From: Cephalotus follicularis
Taxonomy: Eukaryota; Streptophyta; Magnoliopsida; Oxalidales; Cephalotaceae
Assembly: GCA_001972305.1 (NCBI GenBank)
Contig: BDDD01002905.1
Coordinates: 1 to 64,000 of the forward strand
Length of the DNA stretch: 64,000 bases
Direction: 5' to 3'
In this document: positions 46,651 through 56,429 of the stretch, one piece after another
Layout: the number at the start of each line of letters is the position of its first letter
How positions within the stretch are numbered: position 1 is the stretch's first letter
Program-made: the position numbers and the translations under genes
The notes under the pieces: model-generated
Told to the model about the DNA's origin: nothing
The model's database searches: none
The model's input: the letters and a program-made list of their open reading frames with translations, nothing else

Positions 46651-47402
46651 CGGTTTCAAGCAGGGGTCGTCTTCTTCCTCATCACATGGGTGAATAGTAA
46701 CATTTCCTTTCCCATAACGTGCATTCCAACTGGTATAAAGCCCAGAAAACTGGCATGCAATATCATATGACACATCCAGTACAAGGTAGTGTCATTTCAG
46801 TGACTAAAAATGGATCATCAAGCTACGAAATTCATGCATTAACATCACTGAACAAACACCAAGTATTGAACACAAAAGACAATTATGGCTTCCCCTACCT
46901 CAGGCCTTAGGTTAGAAGCCGAAAGCCCACCTCTTTTAGTATCCAATCAGTAACTTTGAGTCCCCAGGTATGGCTTGAGAGCTCCCTGGTTTGTCCCAGC
47001 AGTTGGTGTGCAAGCTTCCAGCTCCCTTAGCTCAACAATGGTGGTTGAGCTTCCTCTCTCAAGTTCTCCTGCTCTCTTTTGTCACTCACAGTGTCACTGA
47101 CCTCCTAGCTTTCTGTAACAGACGAGAGGGGTGAGAGGATTGGACTTTTTATGCAGATTTCATTTTGTTTTCTCTGCATGTTTCCCTAACTTCTTCTCCT
47201 CTCTCAATTCCTTTCTTCCCTGTCACAGGCCATGCACTCAGGGATTCTCCCTCTGTTCCATGCCCTTTTGTTGCAGGTAGGTCTGGAAACAAAAGCATGC
47301 ATTGCCACGTTCTTAAAGCGCCTGCTAAGATTCTTGATAAGTGGCACGAAATCACCTCCCTGCGACACGTTCATCTGTTGTTATGTGTATGCAGAACACT
47401 CC

Positions 47403-47510
47403 GCAAAGCGTCGACGTTTACATGCAGGCGTCGGCGCTTATGTGTTGAATTTAAACGCGCGTTTCAATCGCTTAAGCGTCGATGCTCCAAATCCAGGCGT
47501 CAGCGCTTTA
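47403..47510 (-). repeat. GCGTCGACGC array, proximal (H 5' LTR)
   Basis: Words AAAGCGTCGACGTTTA, AGGCGTCGGCGCTTA, AAGCGTCGATGCT and AGGCGTCAGCGCTTT. It lies about 170-275 bp from the LTR start. Confidence 0.85.
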
Positions 47511-47682
47511 ACCTCAAAACTGTGTTGTTTAACTAAATTTACACTTTTAACATTTCTCTAACAATTGAACTCCAAATTCAACATCATCAGATTCGGAAAA
47601 TCCATCCTCTATTAATTCCACAATAAAAGTACATTTACATTGTGAAATTACAACGCATGAAAATTGCGGGCGTTACACTCCG

Positions 47683-47757
47683 GGCCTCTATCAGTTTTAT
47701 CACAACTGTACACGCACCAATTTCATAATAATTATTTATGAAATTCGGGGCGTTAGA
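47683..47757 (-). repeat. Element N 3' LTR tip
   Basis: With 37907-38041 it matches the last 220 bp of the right N LTR (53556-53776), ending GGGGCGTTAGA. The insertion of H splits it. Confidence 0.85.
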
Positions 47758-49092
47758 TCCTCCTCTCCTTAAAGAAATGTTGTCCCGACATTCACTTGAT
47801 TAAGCATGTGAAGGTAGAATTCCTTCACTTCTCCCTCACGTTCTAAGTGGCTTTCCAAGCTCATGGTATTACCATCACACTCCCACAAATATCGAGCTTC
47901 AGATCTTGATACATCTTGCCAATCGCCGGATGTACGGAGAAACTAGAGCGATAGGCTTGGGACCACAGCTCATCCACATCAAACCATTCATAATCATATG
48001 ATCCATAGTCATATGGTTTATGACCGCACATTCCGCACCCGTACAATCTGTATCCGTTCGATCTGTAACCATACTATATCCATATCACTGGGTCTCCAAG
48101 AACCCAACATATCACCTATTATTATTTCACAACTTCAAATAACTCCAATTAGCACTTTATCAATCATATCACATTAGCGAAATAATCAATTGAATACATT
48201 TTAACTCTTATAATCTCCCGAAAATCGGGCATGAAGTATTCCTTTACAGGACTATGCCCCCTGTAAAGAAAACACAATTTATATCCACACTCCTGAAGGA
48301 GGAACCAACAGTCATAAATGGGCTCAGCCCTCAATAAACCACAATTTAGATCCGAATCATCATTCGAGATTCGCAATGATGAATCCATTACAAATCATAC
48401 TCTTAGGATTTGTCAAAATTTTGGCATGAAGTCTTCGTTTATCGGACTTCATGCCACCTGATAAACCATAGTTTATATGTTTGGGGATCAACCCTCATCT
48501 CATCACAATCTACATGCTGGGGGCTCTGCCCACACCAGACTACATCTCAACTAAATCCAAATATATCATTTGCGTGCAAAGGACAATCCTTTCAACACCC
48601 TCAATGATGGGTTTGATCATATCCAATAATATCATACGCATGCGAAGGATAGTCATTTCAATGAAACAAATCAGCAGCAAATGGCTGTGTACAATACACA
48701 TAAGTAATAAATGAGTACAGAGGTCTATATATATATATATATATAATATCAATCATGTGAGATGCGTACATAGCATAAGCAAGGTGAACAATGTCATTTC
48801 ACATCTATATAAGTCATAACACAATCTGTCATCAACAACTCTACTATATATCATCAACTGAGTATATATGTCATTCCACACCAACATATACAGTCGTTCG
48901 TTGACTTAGCTATCTAAACAACCATTCAATCATTCATTAGACCGTCAATTCAATCGTTCATTCATTCTTGCACTCATTAGTCAGTCCCGAAGGTCCTAAC
49001 TGCACGTCCACTCAATCACGACTATAGACAATCCATTCAATCAATAACAATTACGATCACTAACAATACGATGTACTATTGACAATATAAGT
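47758..49092 (-). other. Element N non-coding filler in place of pol
   Basis: The first 14 bases read GGAGAGGAGGA-like on the minus strand, the polypurine tract. Near 47800-47860 a short chromodomain-tail remnant, and near 47890-47960 a remnant reading SVHPAIGKMYQDLK from the integrase zinc region, are all that is left of pol. From about 47970 to 49092 I see no coding sequence, only AT-rich DNA with hairpin-forming repeats and (TA)n near 48725-48748. Confidence 0.7.
48227..48466. repeat. Two units with interleaved inverted repeats
   Basis: Unit 1: GGGCAT-GA-AGT (48227-48237), CTTTACAGG (48242-48250), ACTATGCCC (48251-48259), CCTGTAAAG (48260-48268). Unit 2: GGCATGAAGT (48423-48432), GTTTATCGG (48437-48445), ACTTCATGCC (48446-48455), CCTGATAAAC (48457-48466). 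In both, arm order is a-b-a'-b'. Stem b differs between units yet still pairs, including a C:G to G:C change at its end. Confidence 0.7.
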
Positions 49093-50233
49093 AAGCTTTA
49101 AAAGTGAGAACGAAAGCCTTACCTCTCATGATGCTTTTACCGGTATCTCTTTGCCGTGAAGGCCCAGCCGCAGCATCATTATCACTCGTAGGTCTAGTTG
49201 ACCCTGTCGTTTGACCTCTTGTACATTCAGTCTTCACGTGACCAGGTGCTCCACACCTTGTACACAATCCATTCTTCACCCAACAACCCTTCCGCTGATG
49301 GCCTATGTTGCCGCAATGGAAGCAAACTCTAGGTCTCGCATTAGTCCCTTGACTAGGAGTACCCTGAATGGTCATCTTTTGAGGTCTGTTCTTAGTAAAT
49401 TTTGTCAGAGAGTCACTACCTTGCCCCTTCAACAAGGCTGACCTAGATTGTGTTGAGGTTTGGTTACTCTGCTGCATACGAGCCCTCTCAGCACGGTCTT
49501 CATTCAATATACTTTCCAACAACCTTGCTTTTTGAGCAACCTATACAAAGGTTTCCAGCTCCATAGCTCTAATCTCCGACCGAAGATCCGGTCGCAAGCC
49601 TTTCAGAAATCTCCAGATTTTCTTCTCATCATCAGCCACCAGATAGGCTGAATGCCTCGCAAACTCCATAAATCTGTCTTGATATTCGGCCACTGTCATG
49701 TCACCTTGACGTAACTCTAAGAGTTCCGTCTCTCTCCGTTCTTGCTCAATCCGGAGTACATAGGTCGCCAAGAACTCCTCCTGAAACCTATGCCAAGTAC
49801 TATCAAGCCCAACTGACTCCCATTTTGCCTTGACCATCTCCCACCAGTGAGTGGCCTCTCCCCATAACCGATATACAGCAAACCTCAGTTTCTGACCGTC
49901 GGTGCATTCCATCACATCAAATATCTTCTCTAGATCTTGTAACCATCTTTCTGCAATAGTAGCATCAAGCTCTCCCTTGAAGCTAGGAGGATTCTGTCTC
50001 ATAAACCTTTCAAGGTTTTTCCCAAATTGATTACCCTCATTATGTGCACCATGCGCGCACAAGCGCCGTATCTCCTCTATATTAGCTGCATTGGCAGCCA
50101 GATACTACTGGAAGTAGTCAACCATGCGATCCATCAGATCTCTCCCCACATTTGTATTTTGTGGAACATTTGCTTCCTGAGGATCATTCTCCCCCCCAGC
50201 TCTAGTTCTTCCACGCTTCCTTTTACCGTCCAT
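49076..50233 (-). pseudogene. Element N Gag
   Basis: It starts MDGKRKRGRTRAGG at 50233. A stop follows MVDYFQ near 50107; the frame is then open through GELDATIAERWLQDLEKIFDV, LWGEATHWWEMVKAKWE, QERRETELLELRQGDMTVAE and FLKGLRPDLRSE to a stop near 49541, then again through two knuckles, CFHCGNIGHQRKGC and CTRCGAPGHVKTEC. It runs to the edge of protease (GKAFVLT) and breaks off into filler. With only two stops, Gag is better kept than anything else in N. Confidence 0.88.
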
Positions 50234-50427
50234 TCTGTTTCCTATAAGGTAATGATATAAACCATCATCAGGAAACATTTCATTAATTGCCAAGGAAAAT
50301 ATTAGCTTGGATAAATTCCTTATTCAATTTAAGCATACATGGAATATGCTTGATTACCACTATTGTAGTATCAATCATTTTGGTTGCCAAGGATAGTATC
50401 CTAGCGATAGCCTATAATTAAATATAA

Positions 50428-50439
50428 GCACTGATACCA
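50428..50439 (-). promoter_or_regulatory. Element N primer binding site
   Basis: On the minus strand it reads TGGTATCAGTGC, one mismatch from the initiator-Met tRNA complement, one base from the LTR. Confidence 0.8.
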
Positions 50440-51239
50440 CTGTCGTCATACCCCGTTTTCATAACAACAATAATAATGGTAGCAATCAACATAATATCTG
50501 GCTTATACAATTTTACGTGGAAATTTAAAACTTTCAAAACGATTAATAACATGCGGAAGCATTCAATTATAAGCCGAATTAATAACGTAACATGCATCCC
50601 ATTCTACGTGTTACCAAAATTCGACATTTCATTGTTAATTGCCCTCAAAACGGAGCGTGATTAGGACATGTCGATACAATATTTCATTAAATACAGAATC
50701 CATACTTAATGATTATCCATCAAATACGATAATACATTATCCCAAATTAGTGAAGTCATAAACCATTATACATTTATCCAGTACAAGATTCCATCATTTC
50801 AATAACCAATTGATACAATATCCAACTGATAATTCTTAACAAGCACGTCTCATAATTTTCTTAAAACACGAGTATGATTATTACAATACAATACAATTAA
50901 AACAACATTCAGGAAAGAAGCTTCCAACTCAGCTTCAGCAACACTTGTCCGATTGCTCCTGTCAATCTGAAATTGTAGGGGGTTAGCCTTTGTCCTCACT
51001 CGGCTAAGTAGAGAAAGTATAAATACCTTTCAGGATCAACAATAATGTAAATCATGTAATGAATGCATAATGATGCAGTACAATATATATACAATATGTA
51101 TTTGTATATGTATCTCGATCAATAGTTACGCAACCATGCCAAGTGGCTACATCAACACAATCATCAGTCATGTCAGTAAGGACAAATCAATTGAATCAGT
51201 ATTCGATAACCACCACTCGTAGGTTAGCATTATCTCACG

Positions 51240-51890
51240 TCGACGCTAACCGGCCCATAGGCGGAGGAAAGCTCGATCAATAATTGACACTAACCGGCAC
51301 ATAGCGGAGGAAAGTTCAACAAACAAATGAGTCTAACCGACACATAGGCGGAGGATAGCTCACAGTGTGGATGTCAACCGGCACATAGCGGAGGAAGACC
51401 ATCCAGTGTGGTGTCCCTAGCCATCTCTTGGCCCCTAGAGCACAACCTGCCATTAGCGTAAGTGAGAACCTCCATCACCGCACTAACAATGTAACAATCA
51501 CAATCAATCAAACAATTCAATCATTGATGCTAACCGGCCCCGAGCTAGGAAAGCACACAGCTAACCGTCCCGTGGTGCTTGGAAAGCTCAACCAATCCAA
51601 AAATCAATCCTTTCCAAGTAATTCATAAGTTATAAAATACTTGAAATAATACATTTATTCAAAATGTAAACATCCTTCGAAATCACGTTTCCATCCTTCG
51701 AAAATATACATTTAACAAATATAGATTTTCATGTAATGTAATGATTTGTTATAAAATCATGTATGCATTTCTAAAATGATAAAACACTTTAGAATTCAAT
51801 CACATTTCAATTCACAATTCAGTTCACAGTTCAATTCATACCTACATCAACGCTAACCGGCACAAGGCGAGGAAAGCTGGACCAATCCAT
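51240..51890. repeat. CTAACCGGCACATAGCGGAGG tandem units (N LTR)
   Basis: Seven or so units of CTAACCGGCNCATAGGCGGAGG, most followed by AAAGCTC, occur at irregular intervals of about 40-60 bp, with further decayed copies near 51530, 51570 and 51846. The spacers between units differ. Confidence 0.75.
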
Positions 51891-51937
51891 AGTAATATTC
51901 AAGCAAACATATGCTCAAAATGCAACCCGACCCTTTC

Positions 51938-52304
51938 AGCATCGACACCTGACCTCTAGGTGCCAAATCGTTCATATTAGTCACTTAAGCGTCGCCGCTT
52001 AACCCTAGGCGTCAACGCTTATATCCTTTAAGTGTAAGCGCTTTAACTAGTAACCTAAGTGTCAACAATTGCCCTTGACGTCGACGCTTCAAGGTAAGGA
52101 TCCTTGAGCATCGGCGTTCATTACTTTGGCGTCGACACTTTGAGGTTGGACCTCCAGCGTCAACATCCATGTGTCCATCACTACGCATATTCAAACCAGG
52201 GCATCAACGCTTTCCTTAAGCATCGACGTTTATCGCAAAATCAGGGTACACACCTACACATAACAGTCCATAGCGTCGCGCTTATCGTCTAAGCATCGAC
52301 GGTT
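51938..52304 (-). repeat. GCGTCGACGC array (N LTR)
   Basis: About fourteen words include AAGCGTCGCCGCTTA, AGGCGTCAACGCTTA, ACGTCGACGCTT, GAGCATCGGCGTT, GGCGTCGACACTT and AAGCATCGACGTTTA, spaced roughly 20-30 bp. Confidence 0.82.
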
Positions 52305-52930
52305 AGAGAAGATAAGAAACATCTTCTTCTTCAACACGTTCAATACCAGGAGATCAACATGCATAATTACACATGCAATTCGATCCATAATCATTCCAAT
52401 CACAATATGCAAGGCAGGTTAGCTACTCGTAGCAACCCTAACACAAATCACACCATTCACACACCAAGGGAAAATCATCCCAAAACGTGCATGCAATTCA
52501 ATCCAAAAAGTTCATGCATTTCATCAATTATAAAAATCATTCTTGAACTCAAATAAAAAAGTATAAATCCCCTACTATTACCCCTACCTCTGATTCTGAG
52601 TTAGGAATCGCAGTAGCAACAGCAGAGTTGAGCCACAGGTTCAATTGCCGAACCCTTCCCAATCACCGTTCAACTGAATCTGGTTCTTGCCGATTGATCA
52701 ATTGCTTATTGCCAAATCCAATTGCAACTCGCACACTGCACGTACAACACATTTCATTACGATCAACGCACGTAAAACATTGCCGTCACCGAAACACTGA
52801 CCGAATTTTGACCAACTCATCCACCTTGTGAAACACCCATTAACGGGTTGCACATTGAACGGTCTACACAGAACTGCTCAAAACATGCCATGAATCGGTG
52901 CTTAACGCCACTCCACGGCCTGCAGCGAGT

Positions 52931-53100
52931 TATGACTCACTGAGTCAACTCGTCGGACCTCAATAGGTCTGATTGCCACCCAAACATGCCTCACATTCAC
53001 AAGTTATACACATCCTTGCCCGTGACTCGTCGAGACTCGGTGACAAAAGCGCGGTCTCAGGAAGCCGTGAGTCAACTTGCCAAGTCGACTCAGTTGACAC
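52931..53100 (-). repeat. GACTCACTGAGTC-type palindromes (N LTR)
   Basis: Words GACTCACTGAGTC, GACTCGTCGAGACTCGGTGAC, GTGAGTCAACTTG and AAGTCGACTCAGTTGAC. Some are centred on TCGA. It lies about 0.67-0.85 kb from the LTR start. Confidence 0.65.
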
Positions 53101-53778
53101 ATCTCGGCCGATTTTGGCCGAACCACGCCTCACCGGTGGTCAAAATGGATAGAGCGGGCCTTCTAGATGAAAACCCCCTCCATCCGCGATGCTAACAGCG
53201 CCGAAAAACGCCGGCAGATGGCGCGCACAGTGACAATAGGAGAAGAAAAAGAAGAGAAAAGAGGGTAAGGGGAAAGATCTTACCGGCGGGTTGAGGGCCT
53301 AGGTTGCTCGCTGTTGTCTCCTGGTCCGGTGGCTGGCTCCAGCGCGCTCTCTCTCCCTCTGCTCCGAGCTCTTTCCCACTCTCTCTTACTCTCTCTCCCT
53401 GGTACGGGCGCATAGAGCGCCTGCTGTTCTTTCCTTTGCACGGGCACGTGATGTGCCCGTGTCTCTCCCTTTCTCCCTTTATTCTTTTGGCTTCCCTTAA
53501 GAATTTACTGGTAAAATACTAAAGTCTGGGTCCTGATTTTTCTGTGAATTACGACATAAATTATCCGAACAGCCTCAAAAATAATCGAAATAATATTGTG
53601 AACATTTGGGCTTTATTGTCACACCTTAAAAATAGGCTTTATTAGCCATTTTGGGCCAACATAATTACGGCTTCAACGCATAATGCCTTTTTATTACTCC
53701 GGGCCTCTATCGGTTTTATCACAATTGTACACGCACCAATTTCATAATAATTATTTATGAAATTTGGGGCGTTACAGT

Positions 53779-53785
<7 letters not shown>

Positions 53786-53809
<24 letters not shown>
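53786..53809. repeat. (GA)n microsatellite
   Basis: About 12 GA dinucleotides, immediately right of element N, in the G LTR. Confidence 0.95.
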
Positions 53810-54114
53810 TCGCGTTCCACGTGTTCACTGCGCAGGGGCGCTTCTGGTCAGAGGGGATGACAGGCGCTTCGCGTCATGGCAGAGAAAAGACACGGGTTCT
53901 CTTCCCTGGTAAGTCTCTCCTCCTCTCTCTCCCACTTTTCTCCTTCTCTCTCCCTGTTTCTTCTCCCTTTCGGCAGATTACGTTTTCTACTGCTGCTTGG
54001 TCCCGACACCTCTTCCACCGCCGGTGATCGCAGTGGGTGGAGCCAATCAATGGCTCTATCCATTTTGATCTTAGTTTAGCATTTTCCCGATCATTTTCTA
54101 GCCAGTTTCCATGC

Positions 54115-54425
54115 ATTGAGTCGACCCTATGGACTCAGTGCGCTTTGCACCGTGTCTTGGCATTCTGGCCTGAGTCACAGTGAGTCTAGGGTGTAGGTGT
54201 GTCGGGCTGAAGGAGTTAAGGTGTTTGGTGGTTTGGCGGCTTCTGATGGTGAAAGGCGAGTCAACTCCGTGGCTCACCGCTGGCCGTTCTCTGTGTTCAA
54301 GGCCGAGTCTCACCGAGTCTAGGCCAGTGGTGTGAAGATCAGGTGGTTAGCATCCACATATGTCAAGACCGGTCAAAGGCGAGTTGTCCGAGACTCACTG
54401 AGTCTGAACTCAGTGAGTCACCGCC
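54115..54425 (+). repeat. ACTCAGTGAGTC-type palindromes (G LTR)
   Basis: Words include GAGTCGACCC, GGACTCAGTGCG, TGAGTCACAGTGAGTC, GAGTCTCACCGAGTC, GACTCACTGAGTC and AACTCAGTGAGTCACC. They are related in sequence to the 52931-53100 set in N, although G and N are different families. Confidence 0.7.
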
Positions 54426-54858
54426 ACTGTTCGTCGTGTTCCGGCATGATTGCCGGTGTGTCTCCGCCAGCAATGGGTAGTGCAGATTTTTTGGAGTCTG
54501 GTGGTGTCAAGATCGGACCTTATATGGACTGTCCAAAATCCGGTGATGGTACCAGTGACCGGCTATTGCTTCAACAAGCGTGTTGTGGCAAAGTGGTGGA
54601 GCCTCCAACATTGGTATGATCACTTCCCTTATGCTTTTATATATATCGATATGGTTTCGGTTTATGTTATATGTATGCTTGATTTCGTAATTGTTCGATT
54701 GAACATTAAACGGAGATCCTCGGCTTTTCTATTTGGTACTAAGATGTCAGTGTGAACCTTGACTTCCCGTCTTGGTGTTTTTGAAAAATTAAAGTTATAC
54801 ACACTAGCGTCTTAAGACCAAATTGACCGGGAACCCTTGACAGATTTCCAACACATGC

Positions 54859-55478
54859 TCTATAGGACATTGAGTGATTGATTGGGTGTTTTATACACCA
54901 CCATTGAGTGTCTGCCATTCATTGATTGTTATAGATCCTATCTGTATGCTCTGTTATGGGCCATTGTCACACGGGCAGTCTGATCGCCAACTGTGCACAT
55001 GCATTTGCCATGCCATGCATTGATATTGTACACCGCACATTGATATTGCATAGATTGTCACCGATATTGCACATTGTACATGCATACACGCTGCATGAGG
55101 GTTTTGCTTAGACAGTGTGGCTAACCCCATGCTTCGGGGTGGGGTTGTGTTATACATTTTGTGTGCGGCATAGGTAGGGCAGCAGGTAGCAGCGGACAGA
55201 AGGATTGAATATTCCATCGACCGAGGGGATCGTCTGGAGTTGACAGAGTACATTGTAATATTGCTTTGATAAGTGTATTGTAAAAGATTGGTATTGTAAA
55301 GGATTTGTATTGTATTGCACCGTGTGGATGGATTATTGTATTGTATCTTCCGTAAAATGATATGTACTGTAAAGTTTTAAGTATTTTCGCATTTTTATAA
55401 TGCTAGTCCCGACCATTGTATTGTGTTTTGGATTGAGAGTAATGCCACGTGTCCGCCCTACGGGCGCGAGGTGTTACA
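54859..55478 (+). repeat. Element F 5' LTR, second part
   Basis: It resumes at CTCTATAGGACATTGAG and matches 61452-62073, ending GAGGTGTTACA. In one 119-base stretch (from 54959) five differences from the right LTR were counted. Confidence 0.88.
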
Positions 55479-55481
55479 AAC

Positions 55482-55493
55482 TAGTATCAGAGA
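55482..55493 (+). promoter_or_regulatory. Element F primer binding site
   Basis: It reads TAGTATCAGAGA, two mismatches from TGGTATCAGAGC, three bases after the LTR. Confidence 0.75.
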
Positions 55494-55724
55494 CATTGGT
55501 TGGCCTGCTAGCTAAGTATATTAATGTATTGATTGAGATTAACTGAATGGATTTGAAGGTTATATGTTCTTGTGTATTCATGCCATTGTTTATTGGAAAA
55601 GAGATTGATATTGGAACTGAGATAGATTGTATATGATCATCCCATTGTTGCCTTCAAAAGAGAATTCAATGCAAGGTACTACCCTCAAGTAGAGAGAGAC
55701 AGAAGAGAGATTGAATTTGCTAAC

Positions 55725-56366
55725 TTGGTTCAGGGAAGTATGACAGTTGCTGAGTATGAGGTTAGATTCATGCAGTTAGCCCGATCTGCCCCATACCTAA
55801 TGGAAGGCCAAGAGCGTAGAGCAAAGAAGTTCCTTCAGGGACTGAGATTGGATTTGAGGAGGCATTTGACTCCCTTAGGATTGACCTCCATATCGGATAT
55901 TTCTTCCTGAGCTATGCAGCTTGAGGATATTGCAGCTGAGGCTAAACTGATAAGAGATATAGCCCGCACTAGGCCTACTCCTTCTTATTGGCAGAGTTGT
56001 AATGACAGTGGCAGTGCTAAATTGCAGAAGACTGATAGTAGACCCTCACCTGGTTCTCATGGAAGCAATCAAGATAGCGGGAATCCGTCCCATTCTTGGA
56101 GGAGAGGCAGATCGAGGAATGCAAGCCGAGGAGACCGATCTTCAGCACCTACTCAGGGTACACCCTCTAGATTTTCTGGGAGTGGTAATCAGAGTGCTAC
56201 GGTTCCTTGTGTTCATTGTCAGAAGACCAACCATACTTCTGAGAATTGTAGATGGTTCTTGGGCCATTGGTTGGCTTATAGTCGTTCCGACCATATTGCT
56301 AGAGATTGTTCACGGAATCCCCGTTCTAGAGGATTAAACCAGACACAGCGGTCACCGCCCCCATAG
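55725..56366 (+). pseudogene. Element F Gag, C-terminal part
   Basis: Recognisable blocks are MTVAEYEVRFMQLARSAPYL and FLQGLRLDLRRHL, then after a stop (TGA, 55911) a Ser-rich region and two knuckle-like stretches, CVHCQKTNHTSENC and a damaged second one (SRSDHIARDC). The N-terminal half expected at about 55490-55720 cannot be read, so it is deleted or too decayed. It is more diverged from B, H and N Gag than those are from each other. Confidence 0.82.
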
Positions 56367-56429
56367 GGACCGATAGCTAGTGCATCGTCTTCTTCCCGTG
56401 GGACTTCACAGTCCAGAGGGAAATAGCCT

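Larger units (their letters stand above)
38042..47677 (-). mobile_element. Element H: nearly complete Ty3/gypsy (Tekay-like chromovirus)
   Basis: It begins TGTCACGCCCCC and ends GGGCGTTACA, with perfect CTCCG duplications (38037-38041 and 47678-47682) inside the 3' LTR of N. LTRs are 38042-40572 and 45300-47677. Primer site, polypurine tract, gag, PR, RT, RNase H, integrase and chromodomain-like tail are all present on the minus strand. It is the innermost of the six layers. It carries stops in gag and three in the PR-to-chromodomain frame, so it is not functional as it stands. Confidence 0.93.
45300..47677 (-). repeat. Element H 5' LTR (2378 bp)
   Basis: It starts TGTCACACCCCC and ends GGGCGTTACA as written. 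No gene was seen. It carries the same two arrays as its partner LTR. Confidence 0.92.
37907..53776 (-). mobile_element. Element N: gag-only (non-autonomous) Ty3/gypsy element
   Basis: On the minus strand the right LTR (50441-53776) is the 5' LTR, followed by primer site, gag with two knuckles, then about 1.3 kb of non-coding DNA in place of most of pol, a tiny integrase and chromodomain remnant, and the tail of the 3' LTR (47683-47757 plus 37907-38041, split by H). Most of the 3' LTR is lost at the fusion with M. This is the layout called TR-GAG or LARD-like in plants. Confidence 0.75.
50441..53776 (-). repeat. Element N 5' LTR (about 3.3 kb)
   Basis: It runs from TGTCGTCATACCCCG to GGGGCGTTACA as written. 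No gene was found. It contains a tandem region (51240-51890) and two different palindrome arrays. The G sequence resumes at 53777. Confidence 0.8.
33267..54853 (+). mobile_element. Insertion G: solo LTR related to J, containing M and N
   Basis: It starts TGTTGGAGTTGGG and ends TTTCCAACA. Duplication is CATGT (33262-33266) and CATGC (54854-54858), one mismatch, in the left LTR of F. Removing it rejoins F's LTR as GCATG-CTCTAT, as in the intact right LTR. Own sequence is 33267 to about 33511 and 53777-54853. Part of its middle was lost together with the left part of M. Confidence 0.7.

Noticed and set aside
48423..48466. H-type pseudoknot
   Set aside because: Arm order fits, but only 0-1 bases separate a' from b', too few to span a 9-10 bp stem. 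Alternative hairpins are more plausible.
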